64,000 nucleotides of DNA, taken from positions 1 through 64,000 of the forward strand of contig JAFZBN010000018.1 of the NCBI GenBank assembly GCA_017561715.1, read 5' to 3'. The stretch comes from Clostridiales bacterium. Its GTDB lineage: Bacteria; Bacillota; Clostridia; Saccharofermentanales; Saccharofermentanaceae. How positions within the stretch are numbered: position 1 is the stretch's first letter; each line of letters starts with the position of its first letter. The position numbers were made by a program, and so were the translations under genes. The notes under the pieces are model-generated. The model was not told the DNA's origin. It did not search any database and saw nothing but the letters and a program-made list of their open reading frames with translations. This document shows, piece after piece, positions 8,217-16,774 of the stretch.

Positions 8217-9479
8217 TTACTTATTCCATCCGCGGATCGCGTCTGCGAGATCGGTAAGCGCGATCTCCTTTTCCGTTCCGTCGGCCATCGCCTTGAGCTT
8301 TGCCTTACCGGAAGAGATCTCGTCATCACCGAGAACGAGCAGGAACGGGATACCGGTCTTACCGGCATACTTCATCTGCGCGCGGAAAGATCTTCCCATC
8401 AGGTCGATCTCACAGCCGATGCCCTGCTTTCTCAGACCGAAAGCCAGTTTCTGCGCTTCGATCTGTGTCTCAGGCGACAGATTCGCGATATAAAGCTGGA
8501 CCTTCTGGTCCTTTTCGATCTCGATCCCCTGTGCTTCCATCTCGAGGAGGAAACGCTCGGCGCCCATGGCAAATCCGATACCCGGAGTCGGCTGTCCGCC
8601 GATCTCGGAAACGAGTCCGTCGTAGCGTCCGCCGCCGCAGATCGTGCCCTGCGAACCGACGTTTTCAGACTTAAACTCGAATACCGTTCTTGTGTAGTAA
8701 TCCAGGCCTCTTACGATACCGGAATCGATCGTGTAGTTGATGCCCAGTGCCTCGAGGTTTGCCTTCAGGCCCTCGAAGTGTGCCTTACAGTCATCGCAGA
8801 GATAGTCGATCAGTCTCGGAGCGGAAGCCGCGATGGCACCGCACTTTTCTTCCTTACAGTCGATCATGCGCAGCGGATTCTTCTCAAAACGAGACTGGCA
8901 GTCCTCACACATCTCGGAGAGGTGCGGACGGAAATAATCCTTCAGGATCTTGTTGTACTCGGCGCGGCAGGTCGGACATCCGATGCTGTTGATGCAGAGC
9001 TTGGTCTTTTTCAGGCCCATCTTCTCGAAGAAAGCAACGAGGATGCTGATGATCTCCGCGTCGATCGCCGGTCCCTCGGCACCGAAAGCCTCGAGGCCGA
9101 ACTGGTGGAATTCTCTGTAGCGGCCCTTCTGCATCTTTTCATAGCGGAAAGCCGTGATGTTATAGAAAAGGCGGACCGGGCTCGGCAGTGAGCTCATGCC
9201 GTTCTCGACGAAGCTTCGAACGACACCTGCGGTGCCTTCCGGACGAAGCGTGATGGAACGGCCGCCCTTATCTTCGAATGTGTACATTTCCTTTTGCACG
9301 ACGTCGGTCGTGTCGCCGACGGATCTCTGGAAAAGATCGGTCTGCTCAAACGTCGGGATGCGGATCTCGTTATATCCGTAACTTTCGCATACTTCGGCAA
9401 AAGCACGCTCCGCTTTTTGCCATTTGTAGATCTCTTCGGGCAGGATATCTTTCGTGCCCTTCTGACAACTGTATTTCAT
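8217..9479 (-). CDS. hisS: Histidine--tRNA ligase
   Basis: A 420-residue class II aminoacyl-tRNA synthetase charging tRNA-His. It begins with KGTKDILPEE; motif 1 and 2 regions follow (RIPTFEQTDLFQRSVG, then YTFEDKGGRSITLRPEGTA and YRKMQKGRYREFHQFGLE-like residues in FRYEKMQKGRYREFHQ). The histidine-specific loop GLDYYTRTVFEF and motif 3 (GIGFAMGAERFLL) are present, then a C-terminal anticodon-binding domain. A Cys-rich insertion (CPTCRAEY, CEDCQSRF) is normal in this family. It lies between rsmE and lepB on one strand. No T-box is seen upstream. Confidence 0.96.
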   Translation of the reverse strand: MKYSCQKGTKDILPEEIYKWQKAERAFAEVCESYGYNEIRIPTFEQTDLFQRSVGDTTDVVQKEMYTFEDKGGRSITLRPEGTAGVVRSFVENGMSSLPSPVRLFYNITAFRYEKMQKGRYREFHQFGLEAFGAEGPAIDAEIISILVAFFEKMGLKKTKLCINSIGCPTCRAEYNKILKDYFRPHLSEMCEDCQSRFEKNPLRMIDCKEEKCGAIAASAPRLIDYLCDDCKAHFEGLKANLEALGINYTIDSGIVRGLDYYTRTVFEFKSENVGSQGTICGGGRYDGLVSEIGGQPTPGIGFAMGAERFLLEMEAQGIEIEKDQKVQLYIANLSPETQIEAQKLAFGLRKQGIGCEIDLMGRSFRAQMKYAGKTGIPFLLVLGDDEISSGKAKLKAMADGTEKEIALTDLADAIRGWNK

Positions 9480-9573
9480 ATTTCTCTCTCCTAAAAACCA
9501 TTAAACAACTTATTATACATCAAAACGGTGCTTTTCGACAGGGCAAAGCCGAAATTTCGGCATTTCCGCACTT

Positions 9574-10323
9574 TCACAAAAGCTCGCTGTGATAGACCAG
9601 CATCGCGAGCACCGCGGGAGCCGCCGTCTCGGTGCGAAGGATGCGTTTTCCGAGGGTCACGAGCTTCGCGCCCATATCTTCCGCCATCTTCGCCTCTTCC
9701 TCGGCAAAACCGCCTTCCGGTCCGATGAAGATGCCGATCTTCGGGCACTTAGCGAAATCCACGGAAGATAGGATCTTTCCGAGGTTTCCCTCTTTTTCCT
9801 CTTCCCACGGGAAAAGCACCAGTTCGCAGTTTTCCTTCGCGTCAGTTAGCGCCGCCTTTAAGTCCATCGGAGGCGTGACCTCGGGAACGATCCCTCGGCC
9901 GCACTGCCTTGCGGCTTCAAGCGCGATCGCCTGCCAGCGGTCGGTCTTACCTTCTTTGCCGCCGGACTTGATCTTCACGATCGATCTGGAGCACGCGGTC
10001 GGAACATATCTCGAAGCGCCGAGCTCGACGGACTTTTGGATCGAAAGGTCCATCCTCTCGCCTTTGGCAAGGCCCTGGTAGACAGTGGCGGAAAACTTCG
10101 GCTCATTTGCGTTTGGATGTCGGTCACGGATGGAAACGGCGACAAGTCCTTTTGCAGAAGAAACGATCGAGCAGACATGATCGATACGATCAATGTCGCA
10201 GAGGATCAGCTCCTCACCGACACGCATGCGAAGAACGTCGTTTAAGTAACGGGCGGAATCTCCCGTGATCTCCCATGTTTCCTGCGTTTCCGGTATGGCT
10301 TCATCTAAAAACAGCCTTGTCAT
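9574..10323 (-). CDS. rsmE: 16S rRNA m3U1498 methyltransferase
   Basis: A 249-residue SPOUT-class methyltransferase modifying U1498 of 16S rRNA. The N-terminal PUA-like part has RYLNDVLRMRVGEEL; the catalytic knot has GERMDLSIQKSVELGASRYVP, then IGIFIGPEGGFAEEE and LVTLGKRILRTETAAPAVLAM, all characteristic. AGGAGA precedes the start. The gap to hisS is 94 bp. Confidence 0.95.
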   Translation of the reverse strand: MTRLFLDEAIPETQETWEITGDSARYLNDVLRMRVGEELILCDIDRIDHVCSIVSSAKGLVAVSIRDRHPNANEPKFSATVYQGLAKGERMDLSIQKSVELGASRYVPTACSRSIVKIKSGGKEGKTDRWQAIALEAARQCGRGIVPEVTPPMDLKAALTDAKENCELVLFPWEEEKEGNLGKILSSVDFAKCPKIGIFIGPEGGFAEEEAKMAEDMGAKLVTLGKRILRTETAAPAVLAMLVYHSELL

Positions 10324-10350
10324 CTTCCGTCTCCTGTAGTTTCGATATTA

Positions 10351-10386
10351 AGAAATAGGAGCCCATCGAATGAAGGGCTCCTTCTT
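10351..10386 (-). terminator. Terminator after agrB
   Basis: GGAGCCC (10358-10364) and GGGCTCC (10375-10381) form a 7-bp stem followed on the minus strand by TATTTCTT. It separates agrB from rsmE. Confidence 0.6.
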
Positions 10387-10454
10387 TCCTGTTCATTTTA
10401 CACTATTGGCGTGAAAATGGATAATTCAGTTAGTTTAAAGAGAGGCGATATTCG

Positions 10455-11057
10455 TTACGCTTCTTTTTTCACGGTCTGTCTCTTCCGGAGAATGAACATC
10501 CCGGCTATCATTGTCATGACACAAAGCACATTTGAGAGCATTATGCCCATGGCCGGTTTCGTAAGACCTAAGAACCAGAACATGACCATAAGGCATCCCG
10601 TCAAAGCCCACATGATGACTGCCCTTCGTCTGTACACCACACACTCGTTCCGGTCGAGTACCTTATTCGGCGTTTGCACGGGTGCCATCTTCCCGATAAA
10701 AAGGCCGCATAAGACCACGACTCCGAGCATCATGGTGATGGGGAGTTCTACAATATGGAGTAGCCATAGCGTAAGGCATGCTGTCCCGATAGTGATCAGG
10801 TAACAGCGACAAGGGGTGTTGGCGTGGAACCCGCCGCAGTAGCGGCGCATTGCACAGAAGCTGCTTAAAAAAGCAATTGCCCCCGCTATCTCACCAAAAA
10901 CGAGTGCGAGTATCAGGATGGAGATAGTATCGACAAGATCCATCAAAAGCTGATAGATCCCGTATGTGTAGAGTTCTAAATCTTCCTCGCCGATCGTCCC
11001 GTTTTGCTGAAGCCACCATGTGAGCTTCTCAGAGATCCTCTTCATGCTTGTTGTCAC
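10455..11057 (-). CDS. agrB: AgrB-like autoinducer peptide processing protease/exporter
   Basis: A 200-residue integral membrane protein of the accessory gene regulator B family. It contains the signature MRRYCGGFHANTPCRC, giving the catalytic His and Cys (the GGxHA block and a Cys-containing second block), and five to six hydrophobic helices. AgrB cleaves the C-terminal tail of AgrD and forms the thiolactone. The start is GTG, overlapping the agrD stop in GTGA, so the two are translationally coupled. The downstream ATG at residue 5 is a possible alternative start. The order is agrD then agrB, the reverse of Staphylococcus. Confidence 0.92.
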   Translation of the reverse strand: MTTSMKRISEKLTWWLQQNGTIGEEDLELYTYGIYQLLMDLVDTISILILALVFGEIAGAIAFLSSFCAMRRYCGGFHANTPCRCYLITIGTACLTLWLLHIVELPITMMLGVVVLCGLFIGKMAPVQTPNKVLDRNECVVYRRRAVIMWALTGCLMVMFWFLGLTKPAMGIMLSNVLCVMTMIAGMFILRKRQTVKKEA

Positions 11058-11197
11058 TTCTTACAGTGCTTTTTAAGTTTTTCTATCGATTTTGGCTCTT
11101 TAGGCTGGTAAAACCACAGATGACATGAGCTGTTCGCGCTTTTCTCTGCTGTCTTCAGTGCTGCTTTTGCCAAAATGTTTGCCATTACGTTCTTCAT
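11054..11197 (-). CDS. agrD: AgrD-like cyclic autoinducer peptide precursor
   Basis: A 47-codon gene: an amphipathic N-terminal helix (MKNVMANILAKAALKTAE), a core SSCHLWFY, and a charged tail QPKEPKSIEKLKKHCKK. The block C-x4-Y-Q-P-K-x-P lines up with Listeria and clostridial AgrD, in which the Cys starts a five-residue thiolactone ring and the tail begins YEPK. The ring here would be CHLWF. AGGAGGG lies 10 bases before the ATG. The stop overlaps the agrB start. The Cys near the C-terminus (residue 45) is unusual but lies in the part expected to be removed. Confidence 0.92.
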   Translation of the reverse strand: MKNVMANILAKAALKTAEKSANSSCHLWFYQPKEPKSIEKLKKHCKK

Positions 11198-11260
11198 CAG
11201 TAAAAACCCTCCTAAGTCGTTCGCCTAACCGAGCGGATTATCTGTTTTCATTTAATCACT

Positions 11261-11292
11261 AAAAAAGCACCCGATTCTTCGGGTGCAAAAAA
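11261..11292 (-). terminator. Terminator between agrC and agrD
   Basis: GCACCCGA (11267-11274) and TCGGGTGC (11279-11286) form an 8-bp stem with a 4-base loop and A runs on the left and T-equivalent runs on the right, so it can work on both strands. It ends the agrA-agrC transcript and leaves only about 65 bp for an agrD-agrB promoter. Confidence 0.8.
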
Positions 11293-11362
11293 CTCAAGCA
11301 TTTATGTAAAAATTTACAGTTTCTTTTTCAGAAATCGTTTTTCGAAAGCGGAACCACCCGGT

Positions 11363-12643
11363 TCAGACATAGAGCAGAACGTTCACGCCGAAGTCCTTTT
11401 CTTCGCACGAAAAGTCGATACTGCCGTTGTATTCGTCGATGGTCTTTTTTACGCTCCGAAGGCCGATGCCGTGGTGCTCGCTGTCTTCCTTACGCGTCCG
11501 GAAACCGTTGTCATAGTTCTTTACGATACCGTCAAAACTGTTGTGGATCGTGATGAAGATACAGTCCATCTCATATTTCATGACAAAGTGCACATACTTG
11601 TTTTCCTTAACATGCTCACATGCCTCGATAGCGTTATCCAGAAGGTTTCCGAGGATGACGACCATGTCGTCCGAATTCGCCTCGAGATCGTTCGGAAGCT
11701 GTGTTCGGACCGATACATCGATGCCCTTATCCGCGGCATCCTGAAGCTTACTGTTGATGATACTGTCGATGATGAGGTTTCCCGTATCGGAAAACGCCAC
11801 GTTCTGCTTCTGCCTGGTCTCGAGTTCCGAAAGGTACTTATTCAGTTCATCGACATTATTCGTTTCCGCGATATTCCGAAGAACCTGGATTCGGTTCTTC
11901 ATGTCGTGGCGGAACTGCTGTTCGAGGCCGTGCTTCTTCTCGATGATCGCCGCTTCACGTCTGTAAAACTCTTTTTCCTGCTTGATGAGGTTTCCCTCCT
12001 GTCTGCTCGTATAAAGGGCATCCATCGTATCTTTTAAGAAGATCATCAGGTAGACGGTGCATTCCGCGGCGAAAAGGATCGCGGGCTCGATGTCGGAGAT
12101 CTTCTCTCTTCGGAGGCATACGGCAATCAGTTCGAATACAACGACGCTCGTTACAAGAACTTCAAGGATAACGACCTTCCAGGCGATCTTGTCTTTTCTC
12201 TTCTTTCTCGTGATGAGCCACTGTGTCAGCGTCATGATCGCCCAGAACAGAAGAAGGCTTAAAAAGAGCGGGATATTGTCGTTATTCGCTCCCTTCTGAA
12301 GGAACGAAAACTGCTTGAATCCGATCAGGACAGCGATCACGGTCTCCGACAGAGCGATCATCAGATTGACCAGAAGCGCCGCAAGGATCTTCTTTTTGAG
12401 CGGAGCATGAAAACCAATCGTGAGCATCAGGATCAAAAGGATACTCAGCGCGAAATTTACCCATACATAAGGCTTATAGAATGTAAGGACCAGTCTTACG
12501 GCCAGCGCGGTAAGGATCGTGACACGAAGAAGTGTCTTCTTAGATCCGCGTTCGCCGAGGACGATGCCGAAAAAACGCACGCAGATGTAGATATCAAAGA
12601 AGTTTACCGCCACGCGGGAAAGGAACTGCAATAAGTCATTCAT
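11363..12643 (-). CDS. agrC: AgrC-like peptide-sensing histidine kinase (GHKL type)
   Basis: A 426-residue sensor with six to seven transmembrane helices in residues 1-205, a coiled-coil linker, phospho-acceptor His246 in QQFRHDMKNRIQVL, and a GHKL ATPase domain with GNLLDNAIEAC (N box) and HHGIGLRSVKKTIDEYNG (G box). This is the HPK10 architecture of AgrC, ComD and VirS, which sense cyclic peptides. It starts inside the regulator stop (ATGA overlap). With agrD and agrB next door it is the probable receptor of the CHLWF peptide. Confidence 0.9.
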   Translation of the reverse strand: MNDLLQFLSRVAVNFFDIYICVRFFGIVLGERGSKKTLLRVTILTALAVRLVLTFYKPYVWVNFALSILLILMLTIGFHAPLKKKILAALLVNLMIALSETVIAVLIGFKQFSFLQKGANNDNIPLFLSLLLFWAIMTLTQWLITRKKRKDKIAWKVVILEVLVTSVVVFELIAVCLRREKISDIEPAILFAAECTVYLMIFLKDTMDALYTSRQEGNLIKQEKEFYRREAAIIEKKHGLEQQFRHDMKNRIQVLRNIAETNNVDELNKYLSELETRQKQNVAFSDTGNLIIDSIINSKLQDAADKGIDVSVRTQLPNDLEANSDDMVVILGNLLDNAIEACEHVKENKYVHFVMKYEMDCIFITIHNSFDGIVKNYDNGFRTRKEDSEHHGIGLRSVKKTIDEYNGSIDFSCEEKDFGVNVLLYV

Positions 12644-13362
12644 ACTTCTTCCCTTTCCTTCATCTCCATGAACTGCTTTCGGATCAAAGGTCTTCTCGAC
12701 TGACTGATCGGGATCACAGTCCCGTCGAACAATACGACCTGCTCATAACTCAGCTTTTGAATATAGCGGTAATTGACGATATAGGATTTATGGACGTAGA
12801 GGAACTGCTTATCGGAGACTTTGGCGTAGACATCGTCGAGAGGGCTGTAGAACTCCTCGTCCCCGTTTTTTCCGTGGATCGTGATCTTCCTTGCGGAACT
12901 CGAAAAGTAGATGATATCCGAAAGATTATACCTGTTTTCCGCAGATCCCTTTTTGTAGGAAAAGTACTCGATTTTCTGACAATACAGGCGCACGAATTTA
13001 TCAATGACTCTTTTGACGTCCGCTTCACTTACCGGCTTTGTCAGAAAATTGATCGGCCGATAATCGAAAAGCTCCATCGCGTATCCGGAAGCGCCTGAAA
13101 CAAAGGCGATCTGAACATACTCATCGTCCTTCGTCTCACGGATGTACTTAGCGACCTGCACTCCGTTTCTTCCTTTATATTCGATATCGAGAAAAATCAG
13201 GTCGAACTTCCCGACCTCATACGCTTCACAAAGAGCATCGCCGCAATCAAAACACTCGATCTCGGCCTTCAGCCCGTGACGTTCCATGATCTTTTCAACA
13301 AGTCCTTCGACGATGAACTGCATATTGATATCGTCGTCGCATATGGCTATTTTGACACTCAT
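12640..13362 (-). CDS. agrA: AgrA-like LytTR response regulator
   Basis: A 240-residue regulator: receiver domain with KIAICDDD and phospho-acceptor Asp59 in LIFLDIEYKGRNG, then a LytTR DNA-binding domain (about 135-240) with IIYFSSSARKITIHG and FLYVHKSYIVNYRYI. The start at 13362 is preferred over the in-frame upstream ATG at 13383 because an AGAGGG ribosome site lies in between. LytTR proteins bind paired 9-bp direct repeats; only a possible half site (ACAGATAAT) is seen before agrD. Confidence 0.9.
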   Translation of the reverse strand: MSVKIAICDDDINMQFIVEGLVEKIMERHGLKAEIECFDCGDALCEAYEVGKFDLIFLDIEYKGRNGVQVAKYIRETKDDEYVQIAFVSGASGYAMELFDYRPINFLTKPVSEADVKRVIDKFVRLYCQKIEYFSYKKGSAENRYNLSDIIYFSSSARKITIHGKNGDEEFYSPLDDVYAKVSDKQFLYVHKSYIVNYRYIQKLSYEQVVLFDGTVIPISQSRRPLIRKQFMEMKEREEV

Positions 13363-13441
13363 CAGCACTGACCCTCTACACACACGATTTCGAAAAACCC
13401 CAAATATTATTTTGTCTCATTTACAATATAAAAGCAACACG

Positions 13442-13473
13442 AAAAAAGGACTGTTTCTTAATCGAAACAGTCC
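13442..13473 (-). terminator. Terminator after the AIM24-family gene
   Basis: GGACTGTTTC (13448-13457) and GAAACAGTCC (13464-13473) form a 10-bp stem followed on the minus strand by six T residues. Confidence 0.88.
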
Positions 13474-13499
13474 TAATTATCTAGAATTTGTCAGTATGA

Positions 13500-14174
13500 T
13501 CAGCGAGCCAGTCCCGCGGTGCCGATGATCTGGGCAACCTTGCTGATCGGCATGGTCTGGATCCATACGCGGCCGGGGCCGGTGACCTTTGTGTTGAAGA
13601 GGCCTTCACCACCGAGAACAACGTTCTTTACACCATGAACCATCTCGATATCCATCTGAACAGTCTCATCCATCATGGCAAGATAACCTGTATCCAGGAG
13701 CATCGTCTGACCCGGCTGCAGCTGATATTCAACAACGGATCCGTCGATCTCGACAAATGCCGTACCATTACCGGACAGCTTCTGCATGATGAAACCTTCA
13801 CCGCCGAAGAGGCCTGCGCCGAGTTTCTTTCTGAAGAAGGTGCTGAGCTCAACGCCCGGTTCTGCTGCCAGAAAAGCGCTCTTCTGAGCGACGATGCTCT
13901 GGCCGGGAGCGATCTGGATCGCGCGGATCTCGCCCGGGAAGCTGCTGGCAAACGCGATGAGTCCCTGAGAACCCTCTGCCGTATATTTATTCTGGAACAA
14001 TGACTCACCGGAAAACATACGGCCGATCGCCTTGCCGACGCCGCCCGCCTGGGTCTCCATTCTCATATTCGATGTCATCCAGCTCATTGCGCCGCGCTCC
14101 GTGATCATGGACTCACCCGGATTCAGCGTGCAGACAACTACCGGAAGCTGATCGCCTTTAATTTCGTATTGCAT
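13500..14174 (-). CDS. AIM24 / TIGR00266-family protein
   Basis: A 224-residue cytoplasmic protein of the conserved TIGR00266 (AIM24) family: MQYEIKGDQLPVVVCTLNPGE, ERGAMSWM, FSGESLFQNKYTA, the Gly-rich GAGLFGGEGFIMQKLSGNG and GGEGLFNTKVTGPGRVWIQTMP are the family blocks. The fold is a TRAP-like double beta-prism; biochemical function is not established, though members are linked to membrane or stress biology. GAGGAGA precedes the start. It is followed by its own terminator and lies 66 bp downstream of the zinc-ribbon gene. Confidence 0.92.
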   Translation of the reverse strand: MQYEIKGDQLPVVVCTLNPGESMITERGAMSWMTSNMRMETQAGGVGKAIGRMFSGESLFQNKYTAEGSQGLIAFASSFPGEIRAIQIAPGQSIVAQKSAFLAAEPGVELSTFFRKKLGAGLFGGEGFIMQKLSGNGTAFVEIDGSVVEYQLQPGQTMLLDTGYLAMMDETVQMDIEMVHGVKNVVLGGEGLFNTKVTGPGRVWIQTMPISKVAQIIGTAGLAR

Positions 14175-14240
14175 AATATTCTCCTCGCTTTTTCAAATAA
14201 TTCTTTCTCATTCTAACATTAGTGTCTTGATCGAACAAAC

Positions 14241-14936
14241 TTAGCGCTGCTGATACATCTGCATTCTTTTCTCGATCTTCCTCTTCTCGCTTTCCTTCAG
14301 GTGATGAACAAGAAGGATGACGTTGCCGATGATCAAAACAGCTGTAGCGATGATCAGCAGATAATAACCGGCTTCTTTGGTCACATGTCTTTTGACCATA
14401 CTATCGCCGAAAAATACCTGAACCACAAAAATCTCGAGCATCGTCAATATGCCTACAATACCGGAAGTGATATATACGCCGAGTCTGACGTTCGTGAACA
14501 GGAATACCAGAATCATGATGGCGCCTGTTATGAAGTAAATACAGTCTCTTCCGTCAGTCAACGAAACAGTAGTATCAACTACTCGCGCACCCGATGCCGA
14601 CGCATACGGAAGGAAGCATGCGATGCACAGACAAATACATGCCAGGATGATCAAGATCGATCCGGGATCTTTGATGTTGAACTTACTTCTCTTCTCCGGC
14701 GGAGTAACGTAATACGAAGCACTCGGTGTCGGCAGCGGCATCGGCTGAGCCTGGTATTGCAGCGGCTGCGGTGCCGGCGGGATCTGCTGCGCAAAAGGCT
14801 GCGGCGCCTGCGGAATCTGCGGCTGCGCGTAAGGCTGAGTCGGGCTCGGGATCGGAGTCGGCGTAAGAGGCGCTCCGCAACTTAAGCAGAACTTCGCGGT
14901 ATCCGCGCAATTCGTGCCACATTTCATACAAATCAT
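14241..14936 (-). CDS. Zinc-ribbon membrane protein with Pro/Gln-rich linker
   Basis: A 231-residue protein. Residues 1-22 are a double-Cys zinc ribbon (CMKCGTNC then CLSCGAPL). Residues 25-75 are a Pro/Gln-rich linker of repeated PQAPQPFAQ-like units, and about 95-220 hold four transmembrane helices (for example SILIILACICLCIACFLPYA). AGGAGGGG precedes the start. This layout is common in clostridial proteins of unknown role; the ribbon is predicted to be cytoplasmic. It is probably co-transcribed with the AIM24-family gene. Confidence 0.85.
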   Translation of the reverse strand: MICMKCGTNCADTAKFCLSCGAPLTPTPIPSPTQPYAQPQIPQAPQPFAQQIPPAPQPLQYQAQPMPLPTPSASYYVTPPEKRSKFNIKDPGSILIILACICLCIACFLPYASASGARVVDTTVSLTDGRDCIYFITGAIMILVFLFTNVRLGVYITSGIVGILTMLEIFVVQVFFGDSMVKRHVTKEAGYYLLIIATAVLIIGNVILLVHHLKESEKRKIEKRMQMYQQR

Positions 14937-15056
14937 AGGTCTCCCCTCCTAAATCCATCTACGTTCGATTTTATCGTTAAATAAAGAAAAATGGAACACA
15001 AATACAAGAGCATCCTGTCAAAATGCCTTCATTCTCTGTTTTCGTCTCTGCTTCAA

Positions 15057-15089
15057 CAAAAAAGGTGCCGCCCCTTTCGAGGCAGCACC
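15057..15089 (-). terminator. Terminator after xylB
   Basis: GGTGCCGCC (15064-15072) and GGCAGCACC (15081-15089) pair with one mismatch, followed on the minus strand by a run of T residues. Confidence 0.85.
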
Positions 15090-15123
15090 TTCGGCAAATC
15101 AAATGAAATCCGTAATCAGTAGA

Positions 15124-16647
15124 TCAAACGTTAGCCAGTCTCTTGAAGTTCTCGGCCATCGGAGCATAAAGATCCTTGTAGATCTGGTAGAACGGCTCGT
15201 ACTGAGCGTGAACGTCTGCTCTTGCGTCCATGGAGGAAGCGGAGAAGATCGTCGCGCCGCAAGCTTCCTGGATCGTCGGATAAACGCCGGCTGCTACGGA
15301 TGCGAGGAGAGCTGCACCAAGAGCACCGCCCTGATCGGAAGCACATGTATTTACTGTGCAGTCGAATACGTCAGCGAGCATCTGTCTCCAGAACTTACTC
15401 TTAGAACCACCGCCGCAAGCATACATGGAATCGATCTTAACACCGAGGTTGTTGAAGATATCGATGGAATCACGAAGAGCGTAAACAACACCCTCCATAA
15501 CGGCACGGAGCATATCTTTTCTCTCGTGCATAGCGGACAGACCGAAGAACACGCCACGAGCGTTCGGATCGAGGTGCGGTGTTCTCTCACCCATGAGGTA
15601 CGGGAGATAAAGGAGACGGTTTGCGCCGATCGGAACTTCCTGAGCGATCTCGTCGAGGAGCTGGTAAACATCGATACCACGCTTATCAGCTTCGATCACT
15701 TCAGCGTCACAGCAAGTGTTCTTGAACCACTTCAAGGACAGGCAGGCAGCCTGGTGAACGCCCATTACGTGCCAGCATCCAGGAACAGCGGAGCAGAATG
15801 TATGAACACGGCCCTTCGGGTCGACCTGCATGTCATCTGTATGAGCAAATACAACACCGGATGTTCCGAGTGTAGCAAAAGCGGTACCTTCCTTAACAAC
15901 GCCGCAACCGATAGCTGCAGCAGCGTTATCGCCTGCACCTGCAGCAACCGGAATACCGGCCGGAAGACCTGTCTCAGCGGCGATCTCTTCGGTTACGCGG
16001 CCGGAAACTTCTACAGACTCGTAAACCTTAGCGAGCCACTCCTTCTTGATGTCGAGGAGCTGGAGTACTTCATCGGACCAGTTACGGTTCTTGATGTCGA
16101 GGAGCTGCATACCGGAAGCATCGGAAACGTCGGTCGCGAACTCGCCTGTGAGCTTAAAACGTACATAGTCCTTTGGCAGAAGGATGTGAGCGACCTGAGA
16201 ATAGATCTCAGGCTCGTTGTTTCTTACCCAGAGGATCTTGGAAGCGGTAAAACCTGTGAGCGCCGGAGATGCTGTGATCGCCATGAGCTTATCCAGGCCG
16301 ACCTTCTCTGTGATCTCTTCGCACTCTTTTGCGGTTCTCTGGTCACACCAGATGATGGACTTTCTCAGAACTTTGTTGTCCTTATCGAGCATTACAAGAC
16401 CGTGCATCTGACCGGAAAGACCGATACCCGCGATATCGTCCTTGTTGACGCCACTGTCGGCAACGACCTTCTTAAGACCTGTCAGAGCAGCGTTCCACCA
16501 GTCGTCCGGCTCCTGCTCGGCATAACCGTTCTGCGGCTGGTAAAGCGGATACTCCACTGTATGTGCCGCAACGAGCTTTCCGTCCTGGGAAAACAGCGCG
16601 GTCTTGGTTCCGGATGTTCCGATGTCGATACCGATAAGATATTTCAT
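15124..16647 (-). CDS. xylB: Xylulokinase
   Basis: A 507-residue FGGY-family carbohydrate kinase that phosphorylates D-xylulose to xylulose 5-phosphate. It begins MKYLIGIDIGTSGTKTALF (phosphate 1 site); GIGLSGQMHGLVMLD is the xylulokinase substrate signature, GAGDNAAAAIGCGVV is the FGGY-like block and ACGGGSKSKFWRQMLADV binds adenosine. It lies at the end of a cluster with a GH3 glycosidase, LacI regulator and transketolase, which together take xylosides into the pentose phosphate pathway. No xylose isomerase is present in the window. Confidence 0.95.
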   Translation of the reverse strand: MKYLIGIDIGTSGTKTALFSQDGKLVAAHTVEYPLYQPQNGYAEQEPDDWWNAALTGLKKVVADSGVNKDDIAGIGLSGQMHGLVMLDKDNKVLRKSIIWCDQRTAKECEEITEKVGLDKLMAITASPALTGFTASKILWVRNNEPEIYSQVAHILLPKDYVRFKLTGEFATDVSDASGMQLLDIKNRNWSDEVLQLLDIKKEWLAKVYESVEVSGRVTEEIAAETGLPAGIPVAAGAGDNAAAAIGCGVVKEGTAFATLGTSGVVFAHTDDMQVDPKGRVHTFCSAVPGCWHVMGVHQAACLSLKWFKNTCCDAEVIEADKRGIDVYQLLDEIAQEVPIGANRLLYLPYLMGERTPHLDPNARGVFFGLSAMHERKDMLRAVMEGVVYALRDSIDIFNNLGVKIDSMYACGGGSKSKFWRQMLADVFDCTVNTCASDQGGALGAALLASVAAGVYPTIQEACGATIFSASSMDARADVHAQYEPFYQIYKDLYAPMAENFKRLANV

Positions 16648-16774
16648 AATTCAAATCTCCTTATGTTTTTATTTTGTGGGCGTCTTCGGCCCTTTTTCAC
16701 TTTTTATCTGCGCGAAAAGCACCTGTCTTTCCGCACTTTTCCGGCGCCTTATCGCGCCATTTCTTCCGCACCAA

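Noticed and set aside
7296..9191. A 631-codon open frame on the plus strand across lepB and hisS
   Set aside because: It runs antisense to two well-identified genes and through the GC-rich gap between them; low-complexity product from the acidic repeats of lepB.
9480..9573. T-box or other riboswitch upstream of hisS
   Set aside because: The 94-bp gap is too short and has no T-box sequence or specifier stem.
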